A DNA stretch of 43,034 nt from UBA5614 sp034678545 (GCA_034678545.1 JAXDBS010000014.1:1-43034); one strand, 5' to 3'. Shown: positions 34,275-42,760, numbered from the stretch's first letter. Notes: a model not told the origin generated them from the sequence alone. Translations and numbers: made by a program.

Positions 34275-34303
34275 CCGTTATCCCTGCGCAGGCAGGGATC
34301 CAG
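34275..34303 (+). repeat. ATCCCTGC-GCAG-GCAGGGAT palindromic repeat (dRS3-like)
   Basis: An 8-bp stem, 34280-34287 with 34292-34299, loop GCAG, followed by CCAG. It lies between ygeW and the PLP-enzyme gene. It is transcribed if the two genes share an mRNA. Confidence 0.65.
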
Positions 34304-34332
34304 CCTGTTTAAAATGTTTCAAGGAGAATAGA

Positions 34333-35790
34333 ATGTCTAAGATCATCGGACCGATCAATGACGAGGTCAGAAAAAGAACTGCCAAGCGCTGCAAGGAGCG
34401 CGGCATCATCCTGCCGACCTTCGCCCAGTTGCGCAATCCCGAGCTGATCCCCCAGGAAATAAAAGCCAAGCTGAAACCCATCGGGCTGTGGGACATCAAT
34501 CCGCTCAACCTGTTCCGCATCACCTGGAAAAACGATATCAATACAGGCCTGTTCGGCGGCGTCAACTATCTGGAGATCCCCAAGCAACTAACCGGCGTCA
34601 AGGCGCGCATCATCGGGCTGGTGGGCAAGTATTTTCCCACCGGCGCTCACAAGGTGGGAGCAGCCTACGGCTGCCTGGCACCCCGCATGGTGACCGGCGC
34701 TTTTGACCCCACCTATCACAAGGCGGTCTGGCCTTCCACGGGCAATTACTGCCGGGGCGGCGCTTTCGACTGCGCTTTGCTGGACGTGCATGCCGTTGCC
34801 ATTTTGCCGGAAGAGATGAGCCGGGAGCGCTTTGACTGGCTGCGCAGCATCGGGGCGGAAGTGATCGCCACGCCCGGCTGCGAATCCAACGTGAAAGAAA
34901 TCTATGACAAATGCGATGAGCTCAGGCCCGACCCGCGCAACCTGATCCTCAACCAGTTCGATGAATTCGGCAATCCGCTTTACCATTTTGAGATCACCGG
35001 TCCCGCTTTGGAAGAAGTATACAAAAATGCAGCGGAGACAGGGCAGAAGTTTACTTCTCTGGTTTCCGCCACCGGCTCAGCCGGCACCATCGCAGCCGGA
35101 GATTACCTGAGGGAGCTTTATCCCCTGCTGAAAGTGGTTGCCTCCGAAGCGGCCGAATGCCCCACCCTGCTCAACAACGGCTTCGGCGGGCACAGGATCG
35201 AAGGCATCGGCGACAAACACGTGCCCTGGGTGCATAATGTCCGAAACACAGACGCTGTGGCCGCCATCCGGGACGAGGACTGCATGCGCCTGTTCCGCCT
35301 CTTCAATGAACCTGTGGGCCTGGACTTCCTGCAAAGCATCGGGATCAGCAAAGAGCTGGCGGCAGACCTTTCCCTCCTGGGAATCTCATCCATCGCCAAT
35401 CTGCTGGCTTCCATCAAAACAGCCAAATATTACGATTTACGGGAGGATGACATCGTCTTCACCATCTTCACCGATGCCGCCAACATGTATGACTCACGCC
35501 TGGCTGAACTGACAGAAGAGCGCGGCCCATACACATCGGTTCAGGCTGCAGTTGACCTCAATTCCTGCCTGCTGTTCCAGGCCTGCGACAACTACCTGGA
35601 ACTCACCTACCAGGACAAGAAGCGCATCCACAACCTGAAATACTACACCTGGGTGGAACAGCAGGGCAAGACCTATGAGGAAATCCTGCAACAATGGGAT
35701 CCCCAATACTGGTATGACATCTTCGACAACAGTGTCCAGCGCCTGGACGAGCTGATCGAGGAATTCAACGAGCTGGTGCGCAAATCCTGA
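34333..35790 (+). CDS. PLP-dependent enzyme, fold type II (tryptophan-synthase-beta / cysteine-synthase superfamily), specificity unknown
   Basis: 485 aa, start ATG with AAGGAG. The PLP lysine is expected in YFPTGAHKVGAAYG (residues about 97-110); PTGAHK resembles the TrpB lysine motif. WPSTGNYCRGGAFDCALL is the substrate (asparagine-loop) region, SLVSATGSAGTIAAGDYL is the glycine-rich phosphate-binding loop, and SEAAECPTLLNNGFGGHRIEGIGDKH follows. The C-terminal about 130 residues are an extension not found in simple cysteine synthases. It shows no clear similarity to YgeX (2,3-diaminopropionate ammonia-lyase, about 400 aa), although it sits exactly beside ygeW. It stops 2 nt before the MocA-like gene. 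I infer an ammonia-lyase or beta-replacement enzyme acting with YgeW. Confidence 0.85.
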   Translation: MSKIIGPINDEVRKRTAKRCKERGIILPTFAQLRNPELIPQEIKAKLKPIGLWDINPLNLFRITWKNDINTGLFGGVNYLEIPKQLTGVKARIIGLVGKYFPTGAHKVGAAYGCLAPRMVTGAFDPTYHKAVWPSTGNYCRGGAFDCALLDVHAVAILPEEMSRERFDWLRSIGAEVIATPGCESNVKEIYDKCDELRPDPRNLILNQFDEFGNPLYHFEITGPALEEVYKNAAETGQKFTSLVSATGSAGTIAAGDYLRELYPLLKVVASEAAECPTLLNNGFGGHRIEGIGDKHVPWVHNVRNTDAVAAIRDEDCMRLFRLFNEPVGLDFLQSIGISKELAADLSLLGISSIANLLASIKTAKYYDLREDDIVFTIFTDAANMYDSRLAELTEERGPYTSVQAAVDLNSCLLFQACDNYLELTYQDKKRIHNLKYYTWVEQQGKTYEEILQQWDPQYWYDIFDNSVQRLDELIEEFNELVRKS

Positions 35791-35792
35791 AC

Positions 35793-36308
35793 ATGCAGAT
35801 CATCACTCTCATCCCTGCCGCCGGAAAAGGCAGCCGCTTCGGCATGCCCAAGGTTGACGCATCCTACAACGGGATCAGTTTTGCCCAAAGGATCATTGAT
35901 ACCCTGGAGGAGGCGGGATTGACAGACTATTACCTGCTGCGGGACCTGGACACGCCAGACATGCAGACCACCCTGCGCCACGGCATGCGCTTGGCCATCA
36001 CGGAAGGCAGGATCCCTGACGGCTGGCTGATCTGGCCTGTGGACCACCCCACCGTCAAAGCGGCCACTGTGATGACCTTGGCCAGCATCTTCGAACGGAA
36101 AAGCAACAGCGTAATCATTCCCCGCAACGGGGGCCGCAACGGGCATCCCATCCTGATCCCCGGCGCGCTGCTGATCCCGGCCCAGCCGGACCCGCTGGGG
36201 CTGAAGGGCATCATTCACAGCTCTGGATTTCCGATCCTCTACGCCGATGTGGATGATGTGGGTATCCTATTCAATTTCAACACTCCCGAGGATATGGCCT
36301 ATGCCTGA
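35793..36308 (+). CDS. MocA/YgfJ-like molybdopterin nucleotidyltransferase
   Basis: 171 aa, short for MocA (about 190-200). The NTP-binding motif PAAGKGSRFGMPK (residues 8-20) varies the usual LAAGxSxRxGxxK. WPVDHPTV supplies the metal-binding Asp, and NGHPILIPGAL is the GHP motif. These enzymes add a nucleotide to molybdopterin for molybdenum hydroxylases. It begins 2 nt after the PLP gene without a strong Shine-Dalgarno, so it is probably translated by coupling, and it overlaps xdhC by 8 nt. The distance to xdhC and the family pairing support a role in maturing a molybdo-hydroxylase encoded elsewhere. Confidence 0.88.
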   Translation: MQIITLIPAAGKGSRFGMPKVDASYNGISFAQRIIDTLEEAGLTDYYLLRDLDTPDMQTTLRHGMRLAITEGRIPDGWLIWPVDHPTVKAATVMTLASIFERKSNSVIIPRNGGRNGHPILIPGALLIPAQPDPLGLKGIIHSSGFPILYADVDDVGILFNFNTPEDMAYA

Positions 36309-37191
36309 TCAGACGCAGTATTTTGTCAGGCTGTCCGCCGCTCTGGAAAAAGGCGATCCGCTCTGGCAGGCCATGGTGGTGGAAACGGAAGGCTCCACGC
36401 CGGCCCGGGTCGGCATGAAACTGGCCGTGCCCCTGAGTGGGGAAACCTTTGGCAACCTGGGCGGGGGCGAACTGGAATACCTGGTCATCAACACAATAAG
36501 GAAAGAACAGCCGCGATCCGTTGTCAAATGGGACTACAACCTCGATGAGCAGGGCCTGCCCCATTTAACAGAACCAGACGGGATCGAGCAAGATAACGGA
36601 CTTAGTGGCCCGGCCGATCCTGCCAGTGAAAACAAGGCCACGGAAAGGATTGTCTGTGCTGCAGAGAATATCCATACTTCCATGCTCTGCGGCGGCAGCG
36701 TGGAAGTCCTGGTCGAACCCCTGTTCTCACCTTATCCGTTGTACATCATCGGCGCCGGCCACTGCGGGCGCGCGTTGGCCGACTTTGCAGTGAAGGCCGA
36801 TTTCCAGGTTACCGTGCTTGATAACAGGTCTGACCTCCTGCAACCGGACGCTTTCCCCAACTCCGTCCATTTGGTCCATAATGACTATACTGACTTGGGA
36901 GCAGCCATTCCCTTCAGCCCTCACGTCTTTATTGTGATCATGACCTACGGCCACGTGCACGACCGCCAGGTCTTGGAATCCTGTCTGCGCCGGCCTTTCC
37001 GCTACCTGGGCATGATCGGCAGCGCCAAAAAAGTGGCGGAGACCGTTGCCGCTATCATAGCCAAAGGCTTTAGCGATGAAGAGTTGAACAGGCTCCACGC
37101 ACCCATCGGCCTGCCCATCGGCAGCCATACCCCCTACGAAATTGCCGTCAGCATCCTGGCGGAGCTTATCCAAACCAAGAACAATCAGTAA
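36301..37191 (+). CDS. xdhC: XdhC-family molybdo-hydroxylase maturation factor
   Basis: 296 aa from the ATG at 36301, which overlaps the MocA-like stop (ATGCCTGA). An upstream start in the same frame would run inside the previous gene and lacks support. The N-terminal XdhC/CoxI domain has MVVETEGSTPARVGMKLAV and NLGGGELE, then the conserved MLCGGSVEVLVEP with the cysteine implicated in sulfur transfer. The C-terminal Rossmann domain has YIIGAGHCGRALADFA and MIGSAKKV, and ends near APIGLPIGSHTPYEIAVSILAELI. XdhC binds molybdenum cofactor and inserts the sulfurated form into xanthine dehydrogenase-like enzymes. No hydroxylase subunit lies in this window. A decayed copy of its N-terminus is found at 42598-42736. 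Confidence 0.94.
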   Translation: MPDQTQYFVRLSAALEKGDPLWQAMVVETEGSTPARVGMKLAVPLSGETFGNLGGGELEYLVINTIRKEQPRSVVKWDYNLDEQGLPHLTEPDGIEQDNGLSGPADPASENKATERIVCAAENIHTSMLCGGSVEVLVEPLFSPYPLYIIGAGHCGRALADFAVKADFQVTVLDNRSDLLQPDAFPNSVHLVHNDYTDLGAAIPFSPHVFIVIMTYGHVHDRQVLESCLRRPFRYLGMIGSAKKVAETVAAIIAKGFSDEELNRLHAPIGLPIGSHTPYEIAVSILAELIQTKNNQ

Positions 37192-37214
37192 TCAGACTCA
37201 GACTTTTTTGTCAC

Positions 37215-37248
37215 AAAAAAAAGGGGAATCCCATATTCAGAATTCCCC
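37215..37248 (-). terminator. Intrinsic terminator of the 1699-aa protein gene
   Basis: On the minus strand GGGGAAT (37248-37242) pairs with ATTCCCC (37229-37223), followed by eight T. It is 26 bp after the stop codon. It cannot serve the plus-strand xdhC operon equally well, as no T-run follows in that direction. Confidence 0.85.
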
Positions 37249-37273
37249 GTACAAGCTTTAATCTCAACTACTA

Positions 37274-40200
37274 TCAGGGCATACCTGCCGTAACCTTGTA
37301 GAAGAAACAATGGCCCGGCAGCGGTTCGGACCACACAAGATTAGTGGTTGAATCAATCAGTTCAAACTGGCCGGCGGAATCGTTACTGCGGTAGATATTG
37401 AATTGCTGTGGCGAGATGGGCCAGGGATAGCTCCAGTTCAGTTGTATCAAACCGGAAATGGGAAGATAAGTTATGTTAATGTTCTCGATCCCGGGAATTT
37501 GAACACCTTCCCAATAAATGCGATTATATGTGTCCTGTTCAAAAGCGGGTCCGGCAAAAGCTCCCGTGCAGCCGACAAAATAAACTCCGCCCTGATCAAC
37601 TGTCTTGGACACATTGTACATTCCCATCCAGGTATTGGCGGGAAATCCGGCATTGTTTACAGTGAAACACTGATTGTTGTTAATGGTAAGCAGCTTGCCC
37701 GTGGCGATGCCATATCTGAAGATGCAGTTGTCAAAGCTGTGGTGATATTCGACCAAAGCTCCGTTCTTGACATTCACGCCCAGCATGTTCATGTATTCAA
37801 ACAGGACATAGGATGCGGCAAGGGTGGCTCCGCTTTCAATGTTGAAACCATAATATCCTGATAAGTAGTGAGAAAATCTGGCCGGCTGGGTGGAGGTTCC
37901 GATCGCTTCCAGCCTGCCGCCATTGTTAACTGTGATGCTTTTACTGCCCGCCATCTGAATTACGGCTCCCTCATCCAGAACCAGAGTGCCATTGACGGCA
38001 ATGTTTCCGGTGCTGACCAGGTTATGTCCATTCAAATCCAGAGTTACCGCGTTGATGGTTATCGCACCCGCTTCCAAACTGGTGAGACTGCCGCCCAAAG
38101 TAACGGTGTTTGCCATATTGACCGTGATTCCGTTCTTAACCGTGCAGGCATTGATGGTTAAATTGCAGGAACGGGTGAGGGGCAGGCGATTACCGTTTCT
38201 GTCAGTTTCATGATCAGGTTCAAAGTCTCTCCCCAGCGTATTTTTATTGATGAACAAAGCACGAAACCAGCTCGATGCATGGGAGGTAAGAACGTTGTCC
38301 CCCGACCCGGTCAGCATGACGGTTCCCCCTGTCGGATCGAAATTGCCCCTGGTATCGTTCCAGTTCCCGTTGCACCTGATGGTTCCGCCGCTGATGTCAA
38401 ACTGGCTCTCCAGAGCGGTTTCTGAGATCGTGATGCCCCAGTCACGCACATTGAACTCGCCGGAATTCATAATCAGGGAACAGGGCGCATCATAAGCGAA
38501 CCACATATTAGCCGTGCCGCCATAGATATCAACTATCCCGCCATTCAGGATTTCCATTGATCCGTTCAGGTCTATCCATCCTTCCGGGTCCTGGTGGATC
38601 TCCAGATGTCCGCCGTTGGATAAGTATGAGCCATAGATACCGTTTTGAACAAGGTCTGATACCATTACGTGATTACCCGTATTCAGAGAGCGCAAAGCAC
38701 CACCGCCGGTGTAAGAGGAGACGGTTGAGGCATGGTTATCATAAAAAACCAGTTGTCCGGTGGATTGGTTGTTCAAAACAGAATTCAGTATGGCGGTATT
38801 ATGAAATGTTACCAGATTATCCACTTGAAGAGTTCCTTCAATTGTCACCTGGCCTTGAAAAGTCAGGGCATCCCCGGTATGGGAATCCGTTACATTGTAA
38901 AAGTTGCAGGTTCCGTAAACGCTTTGCAATCCGCCTAGTTGACCGAAAGTGACAGTTCCGTTATTGGGATTGAATATTGCTCCGCCAGTCTGGATCCAGT
39001 TTCCATACAAACGCATACTGCCTGGAGCGATGAAAGTTCCTGAAGTCAGTATAAAATTGCTCTTAACAACAATGCTGGAAGAGGCAGTGACTGTATTATT
39101 GCGGGTTGGGGAAGTAGGGATGTCATCTCTGTTTGTCTGCCTGATTTCTGATTCTTCCAGTCTTGATGATGCTTTATTGATTTCGAGCTCGTGAAAATAA
39201 CTGCCTGTGTTGTGAAGAGTTTCACAATCAGCGCTTCCGTAAAGCTCAACCTTGCCGGAGGTTGGTTGAAAGTGGTGGCTATAAACAAGAAAATCTCCTG
39301 AGCTGCGGATCGTACCTCCGTTTATGGCTGAATCGAAACCGTCATCCAGTGGCTGGATTTGAATTCCCGCATCATGGAAATCCAAAGTACCGCCGCTCAT
39401 GGACAGGTAACCATACCACCAAGAATTGTTGTTTCCGCCCCAAGCATTCATAGTGCCTTGTTCTATGGTGAGCGTAACATGCATATCGATAGCGGAACTC
39501 ATGTCTTGATTGTAGTTGATGGTTCCCGAAGACAGATGAATGGCTCCATAGATTCCGGGGTCAAGCAGATCCATGACAGTGAAGGTTCCCCCGTTCACCC
39601 AATAGGGACCTGCCTCCCAATCATAAGCGTTGCAGGTGACGGTACTTCCGGTGTGGATCTGCATATCTCCCAAACCATATTTTTCCAGGATCAGGATATG
39701 GAAATTCTCAGTGCTCATGACACTGCTGCAGGTGCCGCCGATGGTTACGGTGCCGGTGCCTTCCACAAAAGCGTCAGGTCCCGGCAGGTTGGTCCAGTTG
39801 CCATAAACGGTCATGGCATCCGGAGCGACGAATGTTCCGGCCTGGATCTCGAAATTGCCGTTGATCAGGATAGGCCCTGAACCCGTTACTGTATTGCTGC
39901 GGGTTATTGGAACCGGATTGCCGTCTCGGTCAGTGTGCCATTCAGGTGTTGGCAGGTCCTGTAATTCATCTCTGCCGGATGATTTGTTGATCACCACTTG
40001 GTTCAAAAAGCTGCCGGAGGTATTGATCAGGTTGGCATCTGAGTTTCCGTTCAGTTCAAGCGTCAGGCAGGATGGCTGAAAATCATTCCTGTACACCTCA
40101 AAGTCTCCCGGGGTTCGGATAATTGCTTCATTGATATCTTCAATGAAATCATAGGACGGAGATATTCTGATTCCCTGATCCTTGTAGTTCAGGACACCTA

Positions 40201-42370
40201 AACCCCTCATGGTAAGAGTGGCCGGGGATGCGTAACCCATAATGGCAATGTCGCTTCCGCCAAATACGTTGACGGTGCCAAGATAGCCGATACTGAGATT
40301 GCCGTTCAGATCAACAAATGAGCCGGGCGTAGTGTCCTGATGAAAATTGATGGTTCCTGAAAGCACCGTGATCTTTCCATAAATACCATTATCCGCCAAA
40401 TCAAGAGCAGTGAAGCTGCCTTCTTCAATATACAGCCACCCCGAGGTCCGGTCATAACTATTGCAGGTCACATTGAATCCGTCTTTAATCCGTAATTGAA
40501 CTGTGTCGTCGTTTTTGCCCAATTCCAAAATGTTAAACGTTTCATTGCCATCAACGAATGCCATGTCTGCTCCGTCAAAGATCACTCTGCCGGTTCCCTC
40601 CACGAATTCTGCATTTCCCGCATTGTTCCATGACCTTGCCACTTTCATTACAGGTGGAGCAATAAAAGTCCCGTTAAGCAAAAAGAATCCGCCATTGATA
40701 TCGAGAAATCCGCCTCCGGTTACGGTCACAGATATGTCAGATTTGTTTATATAAACTGTATGAAGATTACTGGCCGTGTTTGAAGTCAGGTTACAATCCG
40801 TATTTCCGTATAATTCAATAATCCCCTCCGGTGGATTGAAGTCATTGCGGCTGACTATGAAATGGCTTGCCGTCCTGATTTTGCCTAAACCAGTGACAAT
40901 GAAATTGAATGGATATAACTCTGAAACAATAATGCCCTGGTCGTGATAATCAAGCGTGCCATAATAACCGATGTTAAGAGTAGCCGGCGCTGCATAGGAA
41001 AAGATGGCGTTGGACGCCCCGCCGTAAACGTTTAAGGTCCCATGTGTGATTGTAACATCTGCATTCAGGTCAACCAGTTGGAAAGCATCCTGATGATAGT
41101 TGATCACGCCTGCTTCCGTTATCACAATGGTGCCGAAGATCCCGTCATCGGCAAGATCGTTGGCGGTGAAGGTTCCGCCCGTCACGGCATAAGCTCCCTC
41201 TTCCCAATCGAAGGAGATGCAGGTCACAGCTGATCCCGAAGGAATGTATACAATCCCGGCGCTGTTATCCAGAACAAGGGTGGCAAAATCCTCCGAGCCG
41301 AGGGTCTGGTTGCCGCTTCCGTTAAGGGTTACAGTTCCCGGAATAAATCCGGACGCGCCCATGTTATTGGTCCAGTTTCCGCCCAAATAAAGGGGATGCC
41401 ACTCATAGGGCAAGGTCTGGGTCTTGCAGCTCAGGACGCCATCCGCGATCGTGACATCGCCTCTCGCATCGAGATAAGACGCCAGGTAAACCGTGTAGTT
41501 GAATGTTCCCGTTTTATTGATGCAGAGATGATTCAGATGATTTCCCGCGTCGCCCAGATTGAGAGTGGAATTGCCGGTCCCTTGCAGGCTGAGGGTGCCG
41601 AAGTCAAGGTTGCAGTACGCTCCGGAATCGACTTTGAGATTGCCTTTCAAAATTGTGGTTCCGGCGTAAGAATGGTTCAGAGTGCTTCCGGACTCGACCC
41701 AGATGTTTTCTGCAATGGTGAGAGTAGAGCTGGAATTGTCACTTATTATGGTGGAATATGGATAAATCTTGGAAGAGTGGAAGCCGAACAGAGTGGTGGG
41801 AGCATAGGTATTGATATTACTGTGTCCCGTACCGCACATCATTAGCCAGCCTTCCGTGATATTAACATTGGAACCCGCCAAAAAACTCAAATCCCCACCC
41901 ACGGCAATAACTCCGGCATTTGTCTGTGTGATGCTGACACTTGACCCTGCCGCAAAAGAAAGGTCATTTGCCACATCAAGTAACGGAACACCCCTGCTCC
42001 CGCTCCAGTCCAACACCAACTGACAGGACAGCCCGGCGTCTGTGTTGACATACAGGTTATCACTGATTATGGTCAGGCTTGTTCCGCCATAGGCCAGGAT
42101 CGAATTACACTCTGCATAGCCATCGACCACGGGATAATTGACCATTCCGTCGGGGATGATCACATCATCCGTTCCTAGCGGAACCCGGTTCAGACTCCAG
42201 TTCTGGGAATTGTGCCAATGGGTGTTGTAACTGCCGTCCCAGGTGTTGGTGGTGCGCCCTGATCGGGTCTGAATATCATTAGAGGTGACCGGACTTGTCT
42301 TGTCTGCTGCGGTTAAAAACCCTATGGCGGCAATTAAAACAAAGATTAAAAACACTGTGAAGTTTTTCAT
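37274..42370 (-). CDS. Giant secreted repeat protein (1699 aa), beta-helix-like with FN3 end
   Basis: I chose the ATG at 42370, preceded by AAAGGAGCAAGGA, which opens into a signal peptide (MKNFTVFLIFVLIAAIGFLTAAD). The body is built of about five units of 250-300 residues. Each runs through the same landmarks: a TCNxYDWExG strand, GGTFTxxDLxDxGIYGxI, INYHQD, VDLNxxxTIxxGTxNxxGG, a YHDxGI turn, IRTxGDFxVxRxDFxP, xELxGNxDxxL and xxINKS. Several units are joined by a linker like TDRDGNPVPITRSNTVT (three recognisable copies). This pattern predicts a very long solenoid or beta-helix. The C-terminus is an FN3-like module (QLNWSYPWPISPQQFNIYRS) without a FlgD-like sorting tail. It is probably a surface adhesin-like or sheath protein. 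Confidence 0.87.
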   Translation of the reverse strand: MKNFTVFLIFVLIAAIGFLTAADKTSPVTSNDIQTRSGRTTNTWDGSYNTHWHNSQNWSLNRVPLGTDDVIIPDGMVNYPVVDGYAECNSILAYGGTSLTIISDNLYVNTDAGLSCQLVLDWSGSRGVPLLDVANDLSFAAGSSVSITQTNAGVIAVGGDLSFLAGSNVNITEGWLMMCGTGHSNINTYAPTTLFGFHSSKIYPYSTIISDNSSSTLTIAENIWVESGSTLNHSYAGTTILKGNLKVDSGAYCNLDFGTLSLQGTGNSTLNLGDAGNHLNHLCINKTGTFNYTVYLASYLDARGDVTIADGVLSCKTQTLPYEWHPLYLGGNWTNNMGASGFIPGTVTLNGSGNQTLGSEDFATLVLDNSAGIVYIPSGSAVTCISFDWEEGAYAVTGGTFTANDLADDGIFGTIVITEAGVINYHQDAFQLVDLNADVTITHGTLNVYGGASNAIFSYAAPATLNIGYYGTLDYHDQGIIVSELYPFNFIVTGLGKIRTASHFIVSRNDFNPPEGIIELYGNTDCNLTSNTASNLHTVYINKSDISVTVTGGGFLDINGGFFLLNGTFIAPPVMKVARSWNNAGNAEFVEGTGRVIFDGADMAFVDGNETFNILELGKNDDTVQLRIKDGFNVTCNSYDRTSGWLYIEEGSFTALDLADNGIYGKITVLSGTINFHQDTTPGSFVDLNGNLSIGYLGTVNVFGGSDIAIMGYASPATLTMRGLGVLNYKDQGIRISPSYDFIEDINEAIIRTPGDFEVYRNDFQPSCLTLELNGNSDANLINTSGSFLNQVVINKSSGRDELQDLPTPEWHTDRDGNPVPITRSNTVTGSGPILINGNFEIQAGTFVAPDAMTVYGNWTNLPGPDAFVEGTGTVTIGGTCSSVMSTENFHILILEKYGLGDMQIHTGSTVTCNAYDWEAGPYWVNGGTFTVMDLLDPGIYGAIHLSSGTINYNQDMSSAIDMHVTLTIEQGTMNAWGGNNNSWWYGYLSMSGGTLDFHDAGIQIQPLDDGFDSAINGGTIRSSGDFLVYSHHFQPTSGKVELYGSADCETLHNTGSYFHELEINKASSRLEESEIRQTNRDDIPTSPTRNNTVTASSSIVVKSNFILTSGTFIAPGSMRLYGNWIQTGGAIFNPNNGTVTFGQLGGLQSVYGTCNFYNVTDSHTGDALTFQGQVTIEGTLQVDNLVTFHNTAILNSVLNNQSTGQLVFYDNHASTVSSYTGGGALRSLNTGNHVMVSDLVQNGIYGSYLSNGGHLEIHQDPEGWIDLNGSMEILNGGIVDIYGGTANMWFAYDAPCSLIMNSGEFNVRDWGITISETALESQFDISGGTIRCNGNWNDTRGNFDPTGGTVMLTGSGDNVLTSHASSWFRALFINKNTLGRDFEPDHETDRNGNRLPLTRSCNLTINACTVKNGITVNMANTVTLGGSLTSLEAGAITINAVTLDLNGHNLVSTGNIAVNGTLVLDEGAVIQMAGSKSITVNNGGRLEAIGTSTQPARFSHYLSGYYGFNIESGATLAASYVLFEYMNMLGVNVKNGALVEYHHSFDNCIFRYGIATGKLLTINNNQCFTVNNAGFPANTWMGMYNVSKTVDQGGVYFVGCTGAFAGPAFEQDTYNRIYWEGVQIPGIENINITYLPISGLIQLNWSYPWPISPQQFNIYRSNDSAGQFELIDSTTNLVWSEPLPGHCFFYKVTAGMP

Positions 42371-42441
42371 TCCTTGCTCCTTTGACCCTCTTGCCAAGAT
42401 GCCCCGTTACCTTGTTTGAGTAAATCGATTAAGACAAACTC

Positions 42442-42473
42442 TCTTTACGGACATTCAATAATCCTGTCAAGTA
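42442..42473 (-). promoter_or_regulatory. Promoter of the 1699-aa secreted protein (TACTTGACAGGATT box)
   Basis: On the minus strand TACTTGACAGGATT (42473-42460) contains TTGACA (42465-42470). A 17-bp spacer leads to TAAAGA (42442-42447), a moderate -10. The 14-mer is identical to the one at 7886-7873. The leader is about 65 nt. Confidence 0.6.
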
Positions 42474-42597
42474 TTTGTTACTGCGATTTATGAAGTTAAC
42501 TGGGACAGCAAGCAAACATCAAGGGCCCTGGTCAGTATTTCCGTGGTTTTGCCAGTTGTTGTCAACCTGTACCGGGAAGCTACAATCAACACCCTTA

Positions 42598-42736
42598 TGC
42601 AGGCAGCGGGTAAAGGCGGCCCTTCCGGCAGGCCAGGGTGGCGGAAATGGAAGACTCCGCGCCAGCCCGTATCAGCCTGGCACTGGCCGTGTCCCTGAGC
42701 GTCGAGACCTTTGGCAGCCAGAGCTGAAGTGGCCAT
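42598..42736 (+). pseudogene. Decayed fragment of an xdhC N-terminus
   Basis: In one frame 42626-42727 encodes RQARVAEMEDSAPARISLAL and continues AVSLSVETFG. It matches xdhC (WQAMVVETEGSTPARVGMKL, then AVPLSGETFG) at 18 of 30 residues with no gap. The DNA upstream (GGTAAAGGCGGCCCTTCCGG) also lines up with xdhC but with an indel and an in-frame TAA. A TGA ends the match just where the NLGGGELE block should be, and the region after it is deleted. No start codon or promoter is visible. The 5.1-kb secreted-protein gene lies between this remnant and intact xdhC. Confidence 0.75.
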
Positions 42737-42760
42737 AGATTAACTTTCCCATGTAACAGA

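Noticed and set aside
37199..37222. Terminator for the plus-strand xdhC operon
   Set aside because: The T6...A8 sequence forms only an A-T stem. The GC-containing hairpin next to it has its T-run on the minus strand.
42475..42738. Frames of 82-87 residues on both strands
   Set aside because: They run across the xdhC remnant in the wrong frames. The minus-strand frame resembles the shadow of intact xdhC only because the DNA is homologous.
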